Shown one piece after another: positions 43,182 through 50,601 of a stretch of DNA of 64,000 bases. The position numbers were made by a program, and so were the translations under genes. This DNA comes from RYN-230 sp963711705 (GTDB taxonomy: Bacteria; Actinomycetota; Actinomycetes; Streptosporangiales; Streptosporangiaceae). Location of the stretch: assembly GCA_963711705.1 (NCBI GenBank), contig CAVQFM010000015.1, positions 425,170 to 489,169 of the forward strand, in the 5' to 3' direction. The stretch's first letter is position 1; every line of letters starts with the position of its first letter. The notes under the pieces are model-generated. The model made no database searches, was not told where the DNA came from, and worked only from the letters and a program-made list of their open reading frames with translations.

Positions 43182-43712
43182 TCACGCGACAGCGTCGGCT
43201 ATCCGGCGGGCACAGACGATGGCCGGGCAGTCGGTGGTGTCGACCTCTACGTCGTAGACCACACCGGCGTGCACAGCGATGGCCTGGGCCACTGCCATGC
43301 CCCGCACCCGCTCAGGCCGGGCCGCTTCGCGGCTGGCCGCCACCAGCGGATCGCAGTGAACCCCGGCCCACAGCACGTCCAGGCCGCCTAGCAGGGCCTG
43401 CAACCGCCGCTGTCCCGCACCGCCGGCCAGGAATACCTCGTCCAGGATCAGCAATGCCCCGCGGCTGGCCATCACCACGAGGCCCTGGTACCAGATCTCC
43501 TCGACCGCCCGGAACTCCGGCTTCACTGTCACGGTGCCATCTGGCTCCAGCACGAGCCCGGACCGCGGATCCTCTCCCCGGCCAGGGAGAGCCTCGGCCA
43601 GGACGTCCGTGCCGAACGTCAGCCACTGCCCCGGAAGGACATCCTGCAGGGCCCGCGCAATCGAGGACTTCCCCGAGCTGGAACCGCCGTTCAGCACGAT
43701 CACCTGAGTCAT
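43182..43712 (-). CDS. Chloramphenicol phosphotransferase-like (Cpt) kinase
   Basis: A 176-residue P-loop kinase. The Walker A motif is VIVLNGGSSSGKSSIARALQ (residues about 4-23), and ALLILDEVFLAGGAGQRRLQ forms the Walker B-like strand. WLTFGTDVLAEALPGRG and HCDPLVAASREAARPERVRG are the Cpt-family substrate and lid regions. The family 3'-phosphorylates chloramphenicol in its producer, but most members have unknown small-molecule substrates. ATG 43712. It is one of the few intact genes of this decayed region. Confidence 0.8.
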   Translation of the reverse strand: MTQVIVLNGGSSSGKSSIARALQDVLPGQWLTFGTDVLAEALPGRGEDPRSGLVLEPDGTVTVKPEFRAVEEIWYQGLVVMASRGALLILDEVFLAGGAGQRRLQALLGGLDVLWAGVHCDPLVAASREAARPERVRGMAVAQAIAVHAGVVYDVEVDTTDCPAIVCARRIADAVA

Positions 43713-43885
43713 GAAGCCTCGGGATGATGGTGGAATCGGGCGACCATAGAACAGGCACCCATCAGGATGGCCACACAGACTGAGCCTAGCGGCGGGCAGA
43801 GCCTGCCGGTTAGTTTCGCGCCGCTGACTAGTCCCACCCGCCAGGAACCTTGCCCGGAGCCGCACCGCGGTCCAGGAGGGTCGTG

Positions 43886-44198
43886 ATGCCTTTTCCCGAG
43901 GTTGTGTCGCGCGAACGGTGGCTTGAGGCCAGGGTGCGGCTGCTCGACGAGGAGAAGAAAGAGCCCGCAGGCGTGACATGCTCAATGCCGAGCGACGCAG
44001 GCAGCGGCGAGCGGTCCACCGAGATGCCCGGCCACAGCTGTTTCCTGCGCGATGGCGACGAGATCTTCCACACCTGTTCGACCTATGGGCGGGGCAACGA
44101 GTACACCCCAGCCTCTATACGCTGCTCGACCTCACCGCTCTGGGCCGGCAGGAAGCCTGGGAGGAGCCCACGGGCCGTGTCCCTGTCCTGCACGAGAC
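43886..44198 (+). pseudogene. DUF899 (thioredoxin-like) pseudogene
   Basis: ATG 43886, after AGGAGGG, begins FPEVVSRERWLEARVRLLDE, the start of a DUF899 protein, continuing in another frame with DMLNAERRRQRR. The middle 100 residues are missing. The end appears as HSCFLRDGDEIFHTCSTYGR and, after one more shift, LYTLLDLTALGRQEAWEEP. So it has an internal deletion plus at least two frameshifts. It is followed directly by an IS982-type fragment. Confidence 0.7.
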
Positions 44199-44714
44199 AT
44201 GGCGGGCTGGGCGAACTACGGCTACTGCGCGAGCCATTCCCGGTGGTTTTGGGGGCTGCGGCTGTACCTGATCTGCACCCCAGCCGGGATGCCGGTCCTG
44301 TGGGCACTGGCCGACCCCAAGATCGGTGAACGCGAGGTCCTGGCCGCGATGCTCGACGTCGAACCACAGCTGGCCGCCGCCCGGCCCGGCCTGGCCCTGA
44401 TCACCGACAAGGGCTTCGCTGGCCATGAAACCGAAGCTGACCTGGCCGCCCGTGGCATCACCCTGCTGCGGCCCTCCCGCAAAAACGAGGCCGCCCGCCC
44501 CGGCGAGCCCCTGCTCAAGGCCACCCGCCAGCTCATCGAATCGGTCAACGACACCCTCAAAGGCCAGCTCGACCTCGAAGCCCACGGCGGCCGCACCTTC
44601 GAGGGCGTCGCCATCCGGGTCGCCCAGCGCATCCTGGCCATGGCCGCCGCGATCTGGCACAACAACAAGACCGGCGCCCCGCTCACCCGGTCGCTGACCG
44701 CTTACGACCATTGA
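44199..44714 (+). mobile_element. IS982-type transposase, C-terminal fragment
   Basis: An open frame of 171 residues: AGWANYGYCASHSRWFWGLR, LALITDKGFAGHETEADLAA, and RQLIESVNDTLKGQLDLEAH to the end SLTAYDH. These are the catalytic-core and C-terminal blocks of IS982-family DDE transposases. The N-terminal third with its first catalytic Asp is missing; the frame joins the DUF899 remnant. No terminal repeats were recognised, so it cannot transpose. Confidence 0.75.
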
Positions 44715-44759
44715 AGATCCATAAGGAATCACTCGTCTAGCCAGGAAGAGAGGCGCGAC

Positions 44760-45146
44760 ATGGCTGAATGGGAGAAGCAGATCAGTGCCATGACTCTGGT
44801 CGTCGCGGACCTGGAGCGCTCGAAGACGTTCTACCAGAAGGTCTTCGGCCTGCTTCCGCTGGACGAGCAGGAGGACTTGGCAGTATTCCGGTTCACGAGC
44901 ATGTACGTCGCGTTGCGGAAGGATCCAGCTCACCAGCCCCCGGGACGCGACGTGCTCGCCCTGGCGCAGCGGGGCTACGGGCAGTTCTCCATCTGGGTTG
45001 AGGACGCTGATGCGGTGCGCGCCGAACTGGATGAGCATGGAGTGACATTGATCAGCGGCCCGGCGGATCGTGACTGGGGAATGCGCACGATCACCTTCGC
45101 CGATCCGGACGGCTACATCTGGCAGATCGCGCAGGATTTGCCCTAG
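44760..45146 (+). CDS. VOC family protein
   Basis: A 128-residue glyoxalase-fold protein. QISAMTLVVADLERSKTFYQ at the start and MRTITFADPDGYIWQIAQDL at the end are the family marks, with GQFSIWVEDADAVRAELDEH between them. GGAAGAGAGG precedes ATG 44760 by about six bases. It is intact and follows the IS982 remnant by 45 bp. Confidence 0.85.
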   Translation: MAEWEKQISAMTLVVADLERSKTFYQKVFGLLPLDEQEDLAVFRFTSMYVALRKDPAHQPPGRDVLALAQRGYGQFSIWVEDADAVRAELDEHGVTLISGPADRDWGMRTITFADPDGYIWQIAQDLP

Positions 45147-45323
45147 CGCCCTGGGCCCATAGCGCTCACGGCTCCGGGCCGATTCTCCTTGACCCATTCC
45201 GTTTCGGGCTGCTGTGAAAGGGCGCCCCCGCCAGGATCGGAACTGCGTACACGGCTATCATTTCGGGGCCGACGGCGCCGGCTACGGGTCATGAATTCCG
45301 CCTGGGGGCGGGCGGGTCGCCAG

Positions 45324-46550
45324 TCAAGCTGGCTGCTGTGCTCGGTGCCGCCACGCGAGCAGGATTACTGTCGCGGCGATCGGCAGGGCCCCGGCGAGCA
45401 TCGGGGCGCGTATCCCGCCGACGGCGGCAAGAGCACCGCCGACGAGTGCGCCTAGGGTCTCCGCGCCACCGGCTACGGTTCCGTTCAAGCTGGTGACCCG
45501 GCCGAGCAACGGGTCGGGTACCTGTCGCTGGCGCATGGTGACCGCGGTCATGTTGAACAGCGCCCAGGCCGCGCTGCTGGCGAACAGCATTGCGGAGGCA
45601 ACGATCACGTTGGCGGTGAGCCCGAGCCCGGCCTGGGTGACTGCCATGACCGCCCCGGCGACTAGCAGGGACCGCCACGGGCCAGCCCGCCGGGCCACCC
45701 GCGGCCCGATGCTGCCTACCGAGATGCCGCCAAGCGCGGCCACGCCCAGCAGCAGCCCATAGACGCCGGGGCGCTGGTGCAGGACCTGGATCACATACAA
45801 GACCAGTACCGCGAACCACGCGGCGTCCATGGCGGCGATGACGCCGGTGGCGATGGTGACGTCCCGGACGTCGGCGTGCCGCCACAGCCAGCGGGCGCCG
45901 TCGCGAAGGTCACGGCGCGCGGATGCCAGCGGGGATGCGGTGTCCGGATCCCGCGCCGCGGGCACCGGCCGGAACACGCTCGGCAGCGTCAGCAGCAACA
46001 GCACGGCAATCCCCAGCGCCCCGGCATTCACTGCGAACGGCAAGACCGCAGCCAGGCCAAACAGCCAGCCCCCGGCGGCGGGCCCGGCCAGCTCGTGGCC
46101 GACGATCTGCCCCGCGATCACGCGGGCGTTAGCCCGCTCGAGGTCGGCCGAGTCGACCAGCCGGGGTATGCACGTCACCGCAGCGGTATCGCGCAGCGCC
46201 GATCCCACGCCGGTGGTGAACGCGGCCAGGTAGATCAGCGCCAGCCCAGCGGTATGGGTGAGGACCGCTGCTGCCAGCCCCGCGATAATGGCCGCTCGCG
46301 TCACGTCCACGACCACCATCAGGCGGCGCCGGTCGCTACGGTCCACCAGCACACCCGCCCCGGCGCCGGTCAGCAGCCACGGCAGGCTCTGCACAGCGGT
46401 AACGGCCGCTACCGCCGTGGGCGAGCGGGTGAACTGCGCAGCGAGCAATGGGAAGGCCGCCAGCCGGATGCCATCACCGAAGTCGGCCAGAAACCCCGAC
46501 AGCCAGTAACGGGCGAACGGAGCACGGAACCCTGCGGCGAGCGCGGCCAC
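45324..46550 (-). CDS. MFS transporter
   Basis: A 408-residue 12-helix facilitator of the MFS_3 type. FARYWLSGFLADFGDGIRLA in helix 1, VLVDRSDRRRLMVVVDVTRA as motif A, and FASSAAWALFNMTAVTMRQR in the C-terminal half. GTG 46550 lies seven bases after the stop of the sigma factor, so the two are probably co-transcribed and the exporter may be part of the sigma factor regulon. Substrate unknown. Confidence 0.8.
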   Translation of the reverse strand: MAALAAGFRAPFARYWLSGFLADFGDGIRLAAFPLLAAQFTRSPTAVAAVTAVQSLPWLLTGAGAGVLVDRSDRRRLMVVVDVTRAAIIAGLAAAVLTHTAGLALIYLAAFTTGVGSALRDTAAVTCIPRLVDSADLERANARVIAGQIVGHELAGPAAGGWLFGLAAVLPFAVNAGALGIAVLLLLTLPSVFRPVPAARDPDTASPLASARRDLRDGARWLWRHADVRDVTIATGVIAAMDAAWFAVLVLYVIQVLHQRPGVYGLLLGVAALGGISVGSIGPRVARRAGPWRSLLVAGAVMAVTQAGLGLTANVIVASAMLFASSAAWALFNMTAVTMRQRQVPDPLLGRVTSLNGTVAGGAETLGALVGGALAAVGGIRAPMLAGALPIAATVILLAWRHRAQQPA

Positions 46551-46557
46551 ACCAGCA

Positions 46558-47805
46558 TCATGCCGGACCCTGCAGGTGGATGCTGCCTGCGCGCTGGGCG
46601 TCGAGGAAGGTCTGTTCGACCGGGTTCGTGGTGAGAGAGCGGGCGGTAGCGTAGGCGGCCGCGGCTTCGGTGCTGCGGCCGAGGCGGCGTAGCAGGTCGG
46701 CGCGTGATGCGTGGAACAAGTAGTAGCTGTGCAGGCCCGAAGAACGCAGATCGTCCACTGCGGCCAGGCCGGCGGCGGGGCCACGGACCTCGGCGAGCGC
46801 GACTGCCCGGTTGAGTGCGACTACCGGAGTCGGCGTGAGCGCGTGCAGCTGGTCGTAGAGCATCAGGATGGCGTGCCAGTCGGTGCTGTCAAAGCTGGGG
46901 GCAACGGAATGGACAGCATTGATGGCGGCCTGGATCTGGTACGGGCCGGGGCGGTCACGCTGGACGCACGCACGCACGATGGCCTGGCCTTCGGCGATCA
47001 GGCCGCGCTCCCAGAGCTGCCGGTCCTGTCCGGCCAGGCGGACCAGCGAGCCGTCGGCGGCGACGCGGGCGGCGCTGCGGGCGTGCAGCAGCAAGAGCAG
47101 CGCCAGCAGCCCCTGCGCCTCCGGCTCGTCGGGCATCAACTCGGCGAGCACGCGGGCGAGCCGGGTTCCCTCGGCGCACAGATCGAGCCTCATCAGAGAG
47201 TCGGCGGTCGCCGCGTAGCCTTCGTTGAAGATCAGGTAGACGACGGCGAGGACGGGTTTGAGGGGGGCAGGAAGTTCGGCTTCCGCGGGCACGCGATAGG
47301 GGAAACGGGCGTCCCTGATCTTGCGCTTGGCCCGGACGACCCGCTGGGCCATGGTTGCTTCGGGAACGAGGAACGCCCGCGCGATCTCCGGCGTCCCGAG
47401 CCCGCCGAGCAGCCGCAGGGTCAGCGCGACCTGGGCGGGCTGGTTCAGCGCAGGATGACAGCAGGTGAAGATCAGACGCAGCCGGTCATCGGGCACGGTC
47501 TCCTCCTCCCGCGCCAAGGCATTGTCCCCGGCGGCCTGAGCGGCGGCACCGTACAGGTGATGCGCTTGCGCATGCCGCTCGTCACGGACCGACTCGCGGC
47601 GCAGCCGGTTGACGGCCCGGTTGCGGGCGGTCGTGACGATCCACGCACCGGGATTAGGCGGCTCGCCATCCGACGGCCACCTGGCGACGGCCACGGTGAA
47701 CGCATCCTGGACCGCTTCCTCGGCAGCCTCGATATCGCCGAGAAAACGGATCAGGGTGGCGACGCAGCGACCGTACTCGCGGCGGAAGACAGTCTCGACA
47801 GTCAC
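46558..47805 (-). CDS. ECF42-type RNA polymerase sigma factor with C-terminal extension
   Basis: A 415-residue sigma factor. Region 2 is VFRREYGRCVATLIRFLGDI then EEAVQDAFTVAVARWP; region 4 is LTLRLLGGLGTPEIARAFLV with MAQRVVRAKRKIRDA. After residue 190 follows a long helical, TPR-like extension with the DUF6596-type block LAVVYLIFNEGYAATADSLM and later PVVALNRAVALAEVRGPAAG. This layout defines the ECF42 group, which lacks an anti-sigma factor and is regulated through its own extension. Its typical partner, a DGPF/YCII protein, is the next gene upstream but is cut off. GTG 47805 is the start. Confidence 0.85.
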   Translation of the reverse strand: MTVETVFRREYGRCVATLIRFLGDIEAAEEAVQDAFTVAVARWPSDGEPPNPGAWIVTTARNRAVNRLRRESVRDERHAQAHHLYGAAAQAAGDNALAREEETVPDDRLRLIFTCCHPALNQPAQVALTLRLLGGLGTPEIARAFLVPEATMAQRVVRAKRKIRDARFPYRVPAEAELPAPLKPVLAVVYLIFNEGYAATADSLMRLDLCAEGTRLARVLAELMPDEPEAQGLLALLLLLHARSAARVAADGSLVRLAGQDRQLWERGLIAEGQAIVRACVQRDRPGPYQIQAAINAVHSVAPSFDSTDWHAILMLYDQLHALTPTPVVALNRAVALAEVRGPAAGLAAVDDLRSSGLHSYYLFHASRADLLRRLGRSTEAAAAYATARSLTTNPVEQTFLDAQRAGSIHLQGPA

Positions 47806-47839
47806 TGCGCGAGAGTTTATGGTCGCTGCACGGATACGC

Positions 47840-48043
47840 TTACTGCGCGTCGGACGCGTTAGCCCGTATCGCGTCGTCGAGGTCCCCATCGAAGAACGGG
47901 CGGACCTCGATCGGCCGCTGCTGCGCGACCGTGGTGAGCTTGGCCCACTCCAGGGCCTCGTCCAGGTCGGCGGCGTTGATGACCCAGAACCCGGCGAGGT
48001 GTTCCTTGGTCTCGGTGTACGGCCCGTCGGTAATCAGGTGGCC
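47840..48043 (-). CDS. YCII/DGPF domain protein, 5' half missing
   Basis: The last 65-68 residues of a DGPF protein: HLITDGPYTETKEHLAGFWV, the signature block, then INAADLDEALEWAKLTT and IEVRPFFDGD. The usual first 50 residues are absent, because at 48,038-48,043 the sequence switches to an unrelated gene on the other strand. An in-frame ATG at 48049 lies beyond the break and is accidental. In intact genomes this gene is co-conserved with ECF42 sigma factors, as here. Confidence 0.75.
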   Translation of the reverse strand, partial: GHLITDGPYTETKEHLAGFWVINAADLDEALEWAKLTTVAQQRPIEVRPFFDGDLDDAIRANASDAQ

Positions 48044-48050
48044 ACGCATC
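48036..48050. other. Join between actinobacterial and proteobacterial sequence
   Basis: Left of this point a minus-strand YCII gene lacks its 5' half; right of it a plus-strand aldo/keto reductase lacks most of its 5' part. Both alignable frames can include the same bases gtggcc (48038-48043), a six-base microhomology. GC use and gene content also change here. An assembly chimera is the likely cause; a real recombination is possible. Confidence 0.75.
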
Positions 48051-48229
48051 CCGCGATCACGGCGCCCATCATCGGGGCGCGCAATGTCGACCAGCTGAAG
48101 GACTCACTCGCCGCGGTAAAGGTCGACATGACGCCGGCGCTGCGCGCACAGATCACCGACCTCTCGCGCGCCCCGCCGCCGGCCACCGATCGATCGGAAG
48201 AGCAGAAAGCGGCGAAGGCCGCGGCGTAG
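48038..48229 (+). CDS. Aldo/keto reductase, C-terminal fragment
   Basis: Sixty-three codons: VATHPAITAPIIGARNVDQL, the C-terminal NADPH-adenosine binding block of aldo/keto reductases, then KDSLAAVKVDMTPALRAQIT and the tail ATDRSEEQKAAKAAA. The barrel with its catalytic Asp-Tyr-Lys-His is missing because the sequence changes at the join. The tail is of a proteobacterial type (inference). Confidence 0.75.
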   Translation: MATHPAITAPIIGARNVDQLKDSLAAVKVDMTPALRAQITDLSRAPPPATDRSEEQKAAKAAA

Positions 48230-48305
48230 CAGCCACCTCGTCGTGAAAGACGGCCGTGATCCACGGTGACGACGCGCATTTCGGGGACTCCCGAACCGTT
48301 GCCCC

Positions 48306-49679
48306 CTATTTTTGGCGTTGTCGCAGAAATGCAGTTCGTTCCTTCGGGGATTCTATGTGATTTGAGAGACTGAACCACAAAGCTTCAACGGAAGATGCGT
48401 CGGCCGTCGCGCGCCGCACCAGGACCCGGGCAATCGGTCCGACAAATTGGGTAAGCGCCTCCTGCACCCGCTCCAGCTCATGTTCGGGCAGACGGGCGCT
48501 GTTGTCGCTGCGCTGCGGCGTGCCGGCCAGCACCGAGCGGGAGCGCAGCAAAAACTCCACATCGCGACGGAACCGCTCACGCTCAGCGTTATCGGTGATC
48601 GACAGGGCGAGCTGTGAACAAAGGTCGCCAACCGATCGGCTGCGACCGGCGGTCGTGCGGACCAGGATGCGGGCGATCGGGCCAATATAATCCGTCAGCT
48701 TGTGCTCCAGCGCCTGCAACGTATGGCCATCGAGCTGCGACTCCGGCGCTCGCGCCGCGGTGTCGTGCCGCATTTCCCGCAAATCGGCAGGGCCGCTCGC
48801 AACACCGCCCGCCGGAGAGATCCGGGTGATTATATTCACCTCATCGTCGCGGCTGCTGCCCAGAACCTGCCGCAGCGCCTCGGCCATCTCGTCACCCGTA
48901 TGGAAACGATCGTCCGGCTGTTTTTCCATGGCGCGCTCGAGCACGAACTGCAGCCTCGGGGCCACGGCGCGAACAGGTGCAGGCAATAGGGGCAATCTCT
49001 CATTCTGAATGCGGTGGCTGACCTCTCCCACGTTGTGGCCCGGAAAGGCGCGATCGCCAGCCACCATTTCGAACAGTGTCGCCCCTGCCGAAAAAAGGTC
49101 GGAGCGACAGTCCACCATGCTGCCGCGACATTGCTCCGGGGACATGTAGTTCGGCGTACCCATCGACGATGAGGTGCTGGTGACGTCGGTATTGACGAAA
49201 CGGGAGATGCCAAAATCCGCCACCTTGACCCTCATTTCGGGGGTCAACATGATATTTGCCGGTTTGATGTCCTGATGGATGATGCCCATCGCGTGCGCGC
49301 TGGCCAGAGCGTCCAATACCTGCAGCATGATGGCGATGGCATCCGGAACGGCCATGACAGGGGCGGCATCGAGCGCCTGGCGCAAGCTCGCGCCATAAAC
49401 GAATTCCATCGCGATGAAGGGCTGGCCCTCGTGAAGGGCGAAGTCATAGATAGCCACGATGTTGGGGTGTGCGCAGCGGGCGGCCGCCTGGGCCTCGCGC
49501 CGGAAACGCCGAATGTATTCGGCGCGCTTGCCGCCGCTCATCAACTCGGTCGAGATCAGTTTTATGGCGACCGATCGGCGGATCTCAGGGTCATGCGCCT
49601 TGAAGATCTGACCCATTCCACCAATGCCGACCAAGTTCTCTACGAAATAGCGGCCGATGGTGGTCGGAATCGGGACCAC
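48306..49679 (-). CDS. Serine/threonine protein kinase with tandem C-terminal repeats
   Basis: A 457-residue Hanks-type kinase. The glycine loop is VGIGGMGQIFKAHD, the ATP lysine K40 (SVAIKLIS), the catalytic loop IIHQDIKPANIMLT (Gln replaces the usual Arg of HRD), and the metal loop VADFGISR with the activation segment SSSMGTPNYMSPEQCRG. No PASTA or membrane helix follows. Instead residues about 320-455 hold two copies of a 50-residue module, IGPIARILVRTTAGRSRSVG and VGPIARVLVRRATADASSVE. GTG 49679 follows GAGGGGATAG. It is the third gene of a tight operon with a heme sensor and a pseudo-caspase. Confidence 0.9.
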   Translation of the reverse strand: MVPIPTTIGRYFVENLVGIGGMGQIFKAHDPEIRRSVAIKLISTELMSGGKRAEYIRRFRREAQAAARCAHPNIVAIYDFALHEGQPFIAMEFVYGASLRQALDAAPVMAVPDAIAIMLQVLDALASAHAMGIIHQDIKPANIMLTPEMRVKVADFGISRFVNTDVTSTSSSMGTPNYMSPEQCRGSMVDCRSDLFSAGATLFEMVAGDRAFPGHNVGEVSHRIQNERLPLLPAPVRAVAPRLQFVLERAMEKQPDDRFHTGDEMAEALRQVLGSSRDDEVNIITRISPAGGVASGPADLREMRHDTAARAPESQLDGHTLQALEHKLTDYIGPIARILVRTTAGRSRSVGDLCSQLALSITDNAERERFRRDVEFLLRSRSVLAGTPQRSDNSARLPEHELERVQEALTQFVGPIARVLVRRATADASSVEALWFSLSNHIESPKERTAFLRQRQK

Positions 49680-49704
49680 GCCTATCCCCTCGAAGGCGCA
49701 CCGA

Positions 49705-50580
49705 TCATGCGCCCTCCAGCATTTTAATGGCGTTCTGCAAGCTGCGATGCATCAGATTGAACGAGCGTCCAAGCGAAGCAATTTCGTCGTGGCCCGTTAC
49801 CGGGTACTCCGCAACGTCGGGTTTCCCTGCACTCACATCGCGCGCCAGCGCGGTGATTTGCTGCACCGGCCGCAAAATGAAGAAGTGCATCAGCACGTTC
49901 AACAATACGAGCATCCCCAGGAACACCGCACTCAGCGCAGCCACGAACGCCAGCAACGAGCGGTTTGCGCGCGCCAGCGCCACGCTGAGCGGAACCGAAA
50001 CGATCTGTGCGCCGATGACGTCGTTCAACACCCAGCCGAATCCGTTGCTGTTGCCGTACAGGTCAACCATCGTTGCGGGCGCCGCTGCCGGCGTCGAATG
50101 ACACGACAGACAAGCGCGGTCGGTCAGCCGGAAGGGACGAGCGAAAGTCAGAAACGGGCCTGACGGGGTGTCCCGCATGGCGACGAATTCAGCCAGCGCA
50201 GTGTCCTGCTTGAACACACCGATGATATCCGCTTCCCAGGTCGTGGCGCGGTCGGAAGGATTGGTGGGGTTGAGCGCGGCTTCCTTGTACGAGTAGTCGG
50301 GAAAGTCCTTCTGGACCTGGTGGAGCACGGTTTGTGCCGACCACGACGGCACCGAATGGGGCAGGAAGCGCACGGCCATCTGCTCGCTGATCAGAGGCCT
50401 GATCTCATTCTGGGTGTAGCCGCGAACGGCCGTTCCGCTGCGCATGATGAGGTTGGCTTCATTGAGCATCTGCCTCTTGGCTTCCTCCGTCGTGATTTCC
50501 CGGGCCAGGAAAGTCGCTGCCGCCAGGCCAATCACGAACGCCGTGATCATCACCAGATTGAATTTGGTCCTGAGCCCCAT
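49705..50580 (-). CDS. Tll0287-like (DUF3365) c-type heme sensor with HAMP domain
   Basis: A 291-residue membrane sensor. Helix 1 (LVMITAFVIGLAAATFLARE) anchors a periplasmic DUF3365/Tll0287 domain containing the heme motif DRACLSCHSTP (CxxCH) and FARPFRLT before it. Helix 2 (LAFVAALSAVFLGMLVLLNV) leads into a HAMP domain (FILRPVQQITALARDVSAGK, EIASLGRSFNLMHRSLQNAI). There is no kinase or cyclase output, so signalling probably passes to the Ser/Thr kinase 25 bp downstream. ATG 50580 is preferred to 50592 because GGAG lies seven bases before it. Redox or ligand sensing is an inference. Confidence 0.85.
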   Translation of the reverse strand: MGLRTKFNLVMITAFVIGLAAATFLAREITTEEAKRQMLNEANLIMRSGTAVRGYTQNEIRPLISEQMAVRFLPHSVPSWSAQTVLHQVQKDFPDYSYKEAALNPTNPSDRATTWEADIIGVFKQDTALAEFVAMRDTPSGPFLTFARPFRLTDRACLSCHSTPAAAPATMVDLYGNSNGFGWVLNDVIGAQIVSVPLSVALARANRSLLAFVAALSAVFLGMLVLLNVLMHFFILRPVQQITALARDVSAGKPDVAEYPVTGHDEIASLGRSFNLMHRSLQNAIKMLEGA

Positions 50581-50601
50581 GCCATTCTCCATGCCGCCAT
50601 T

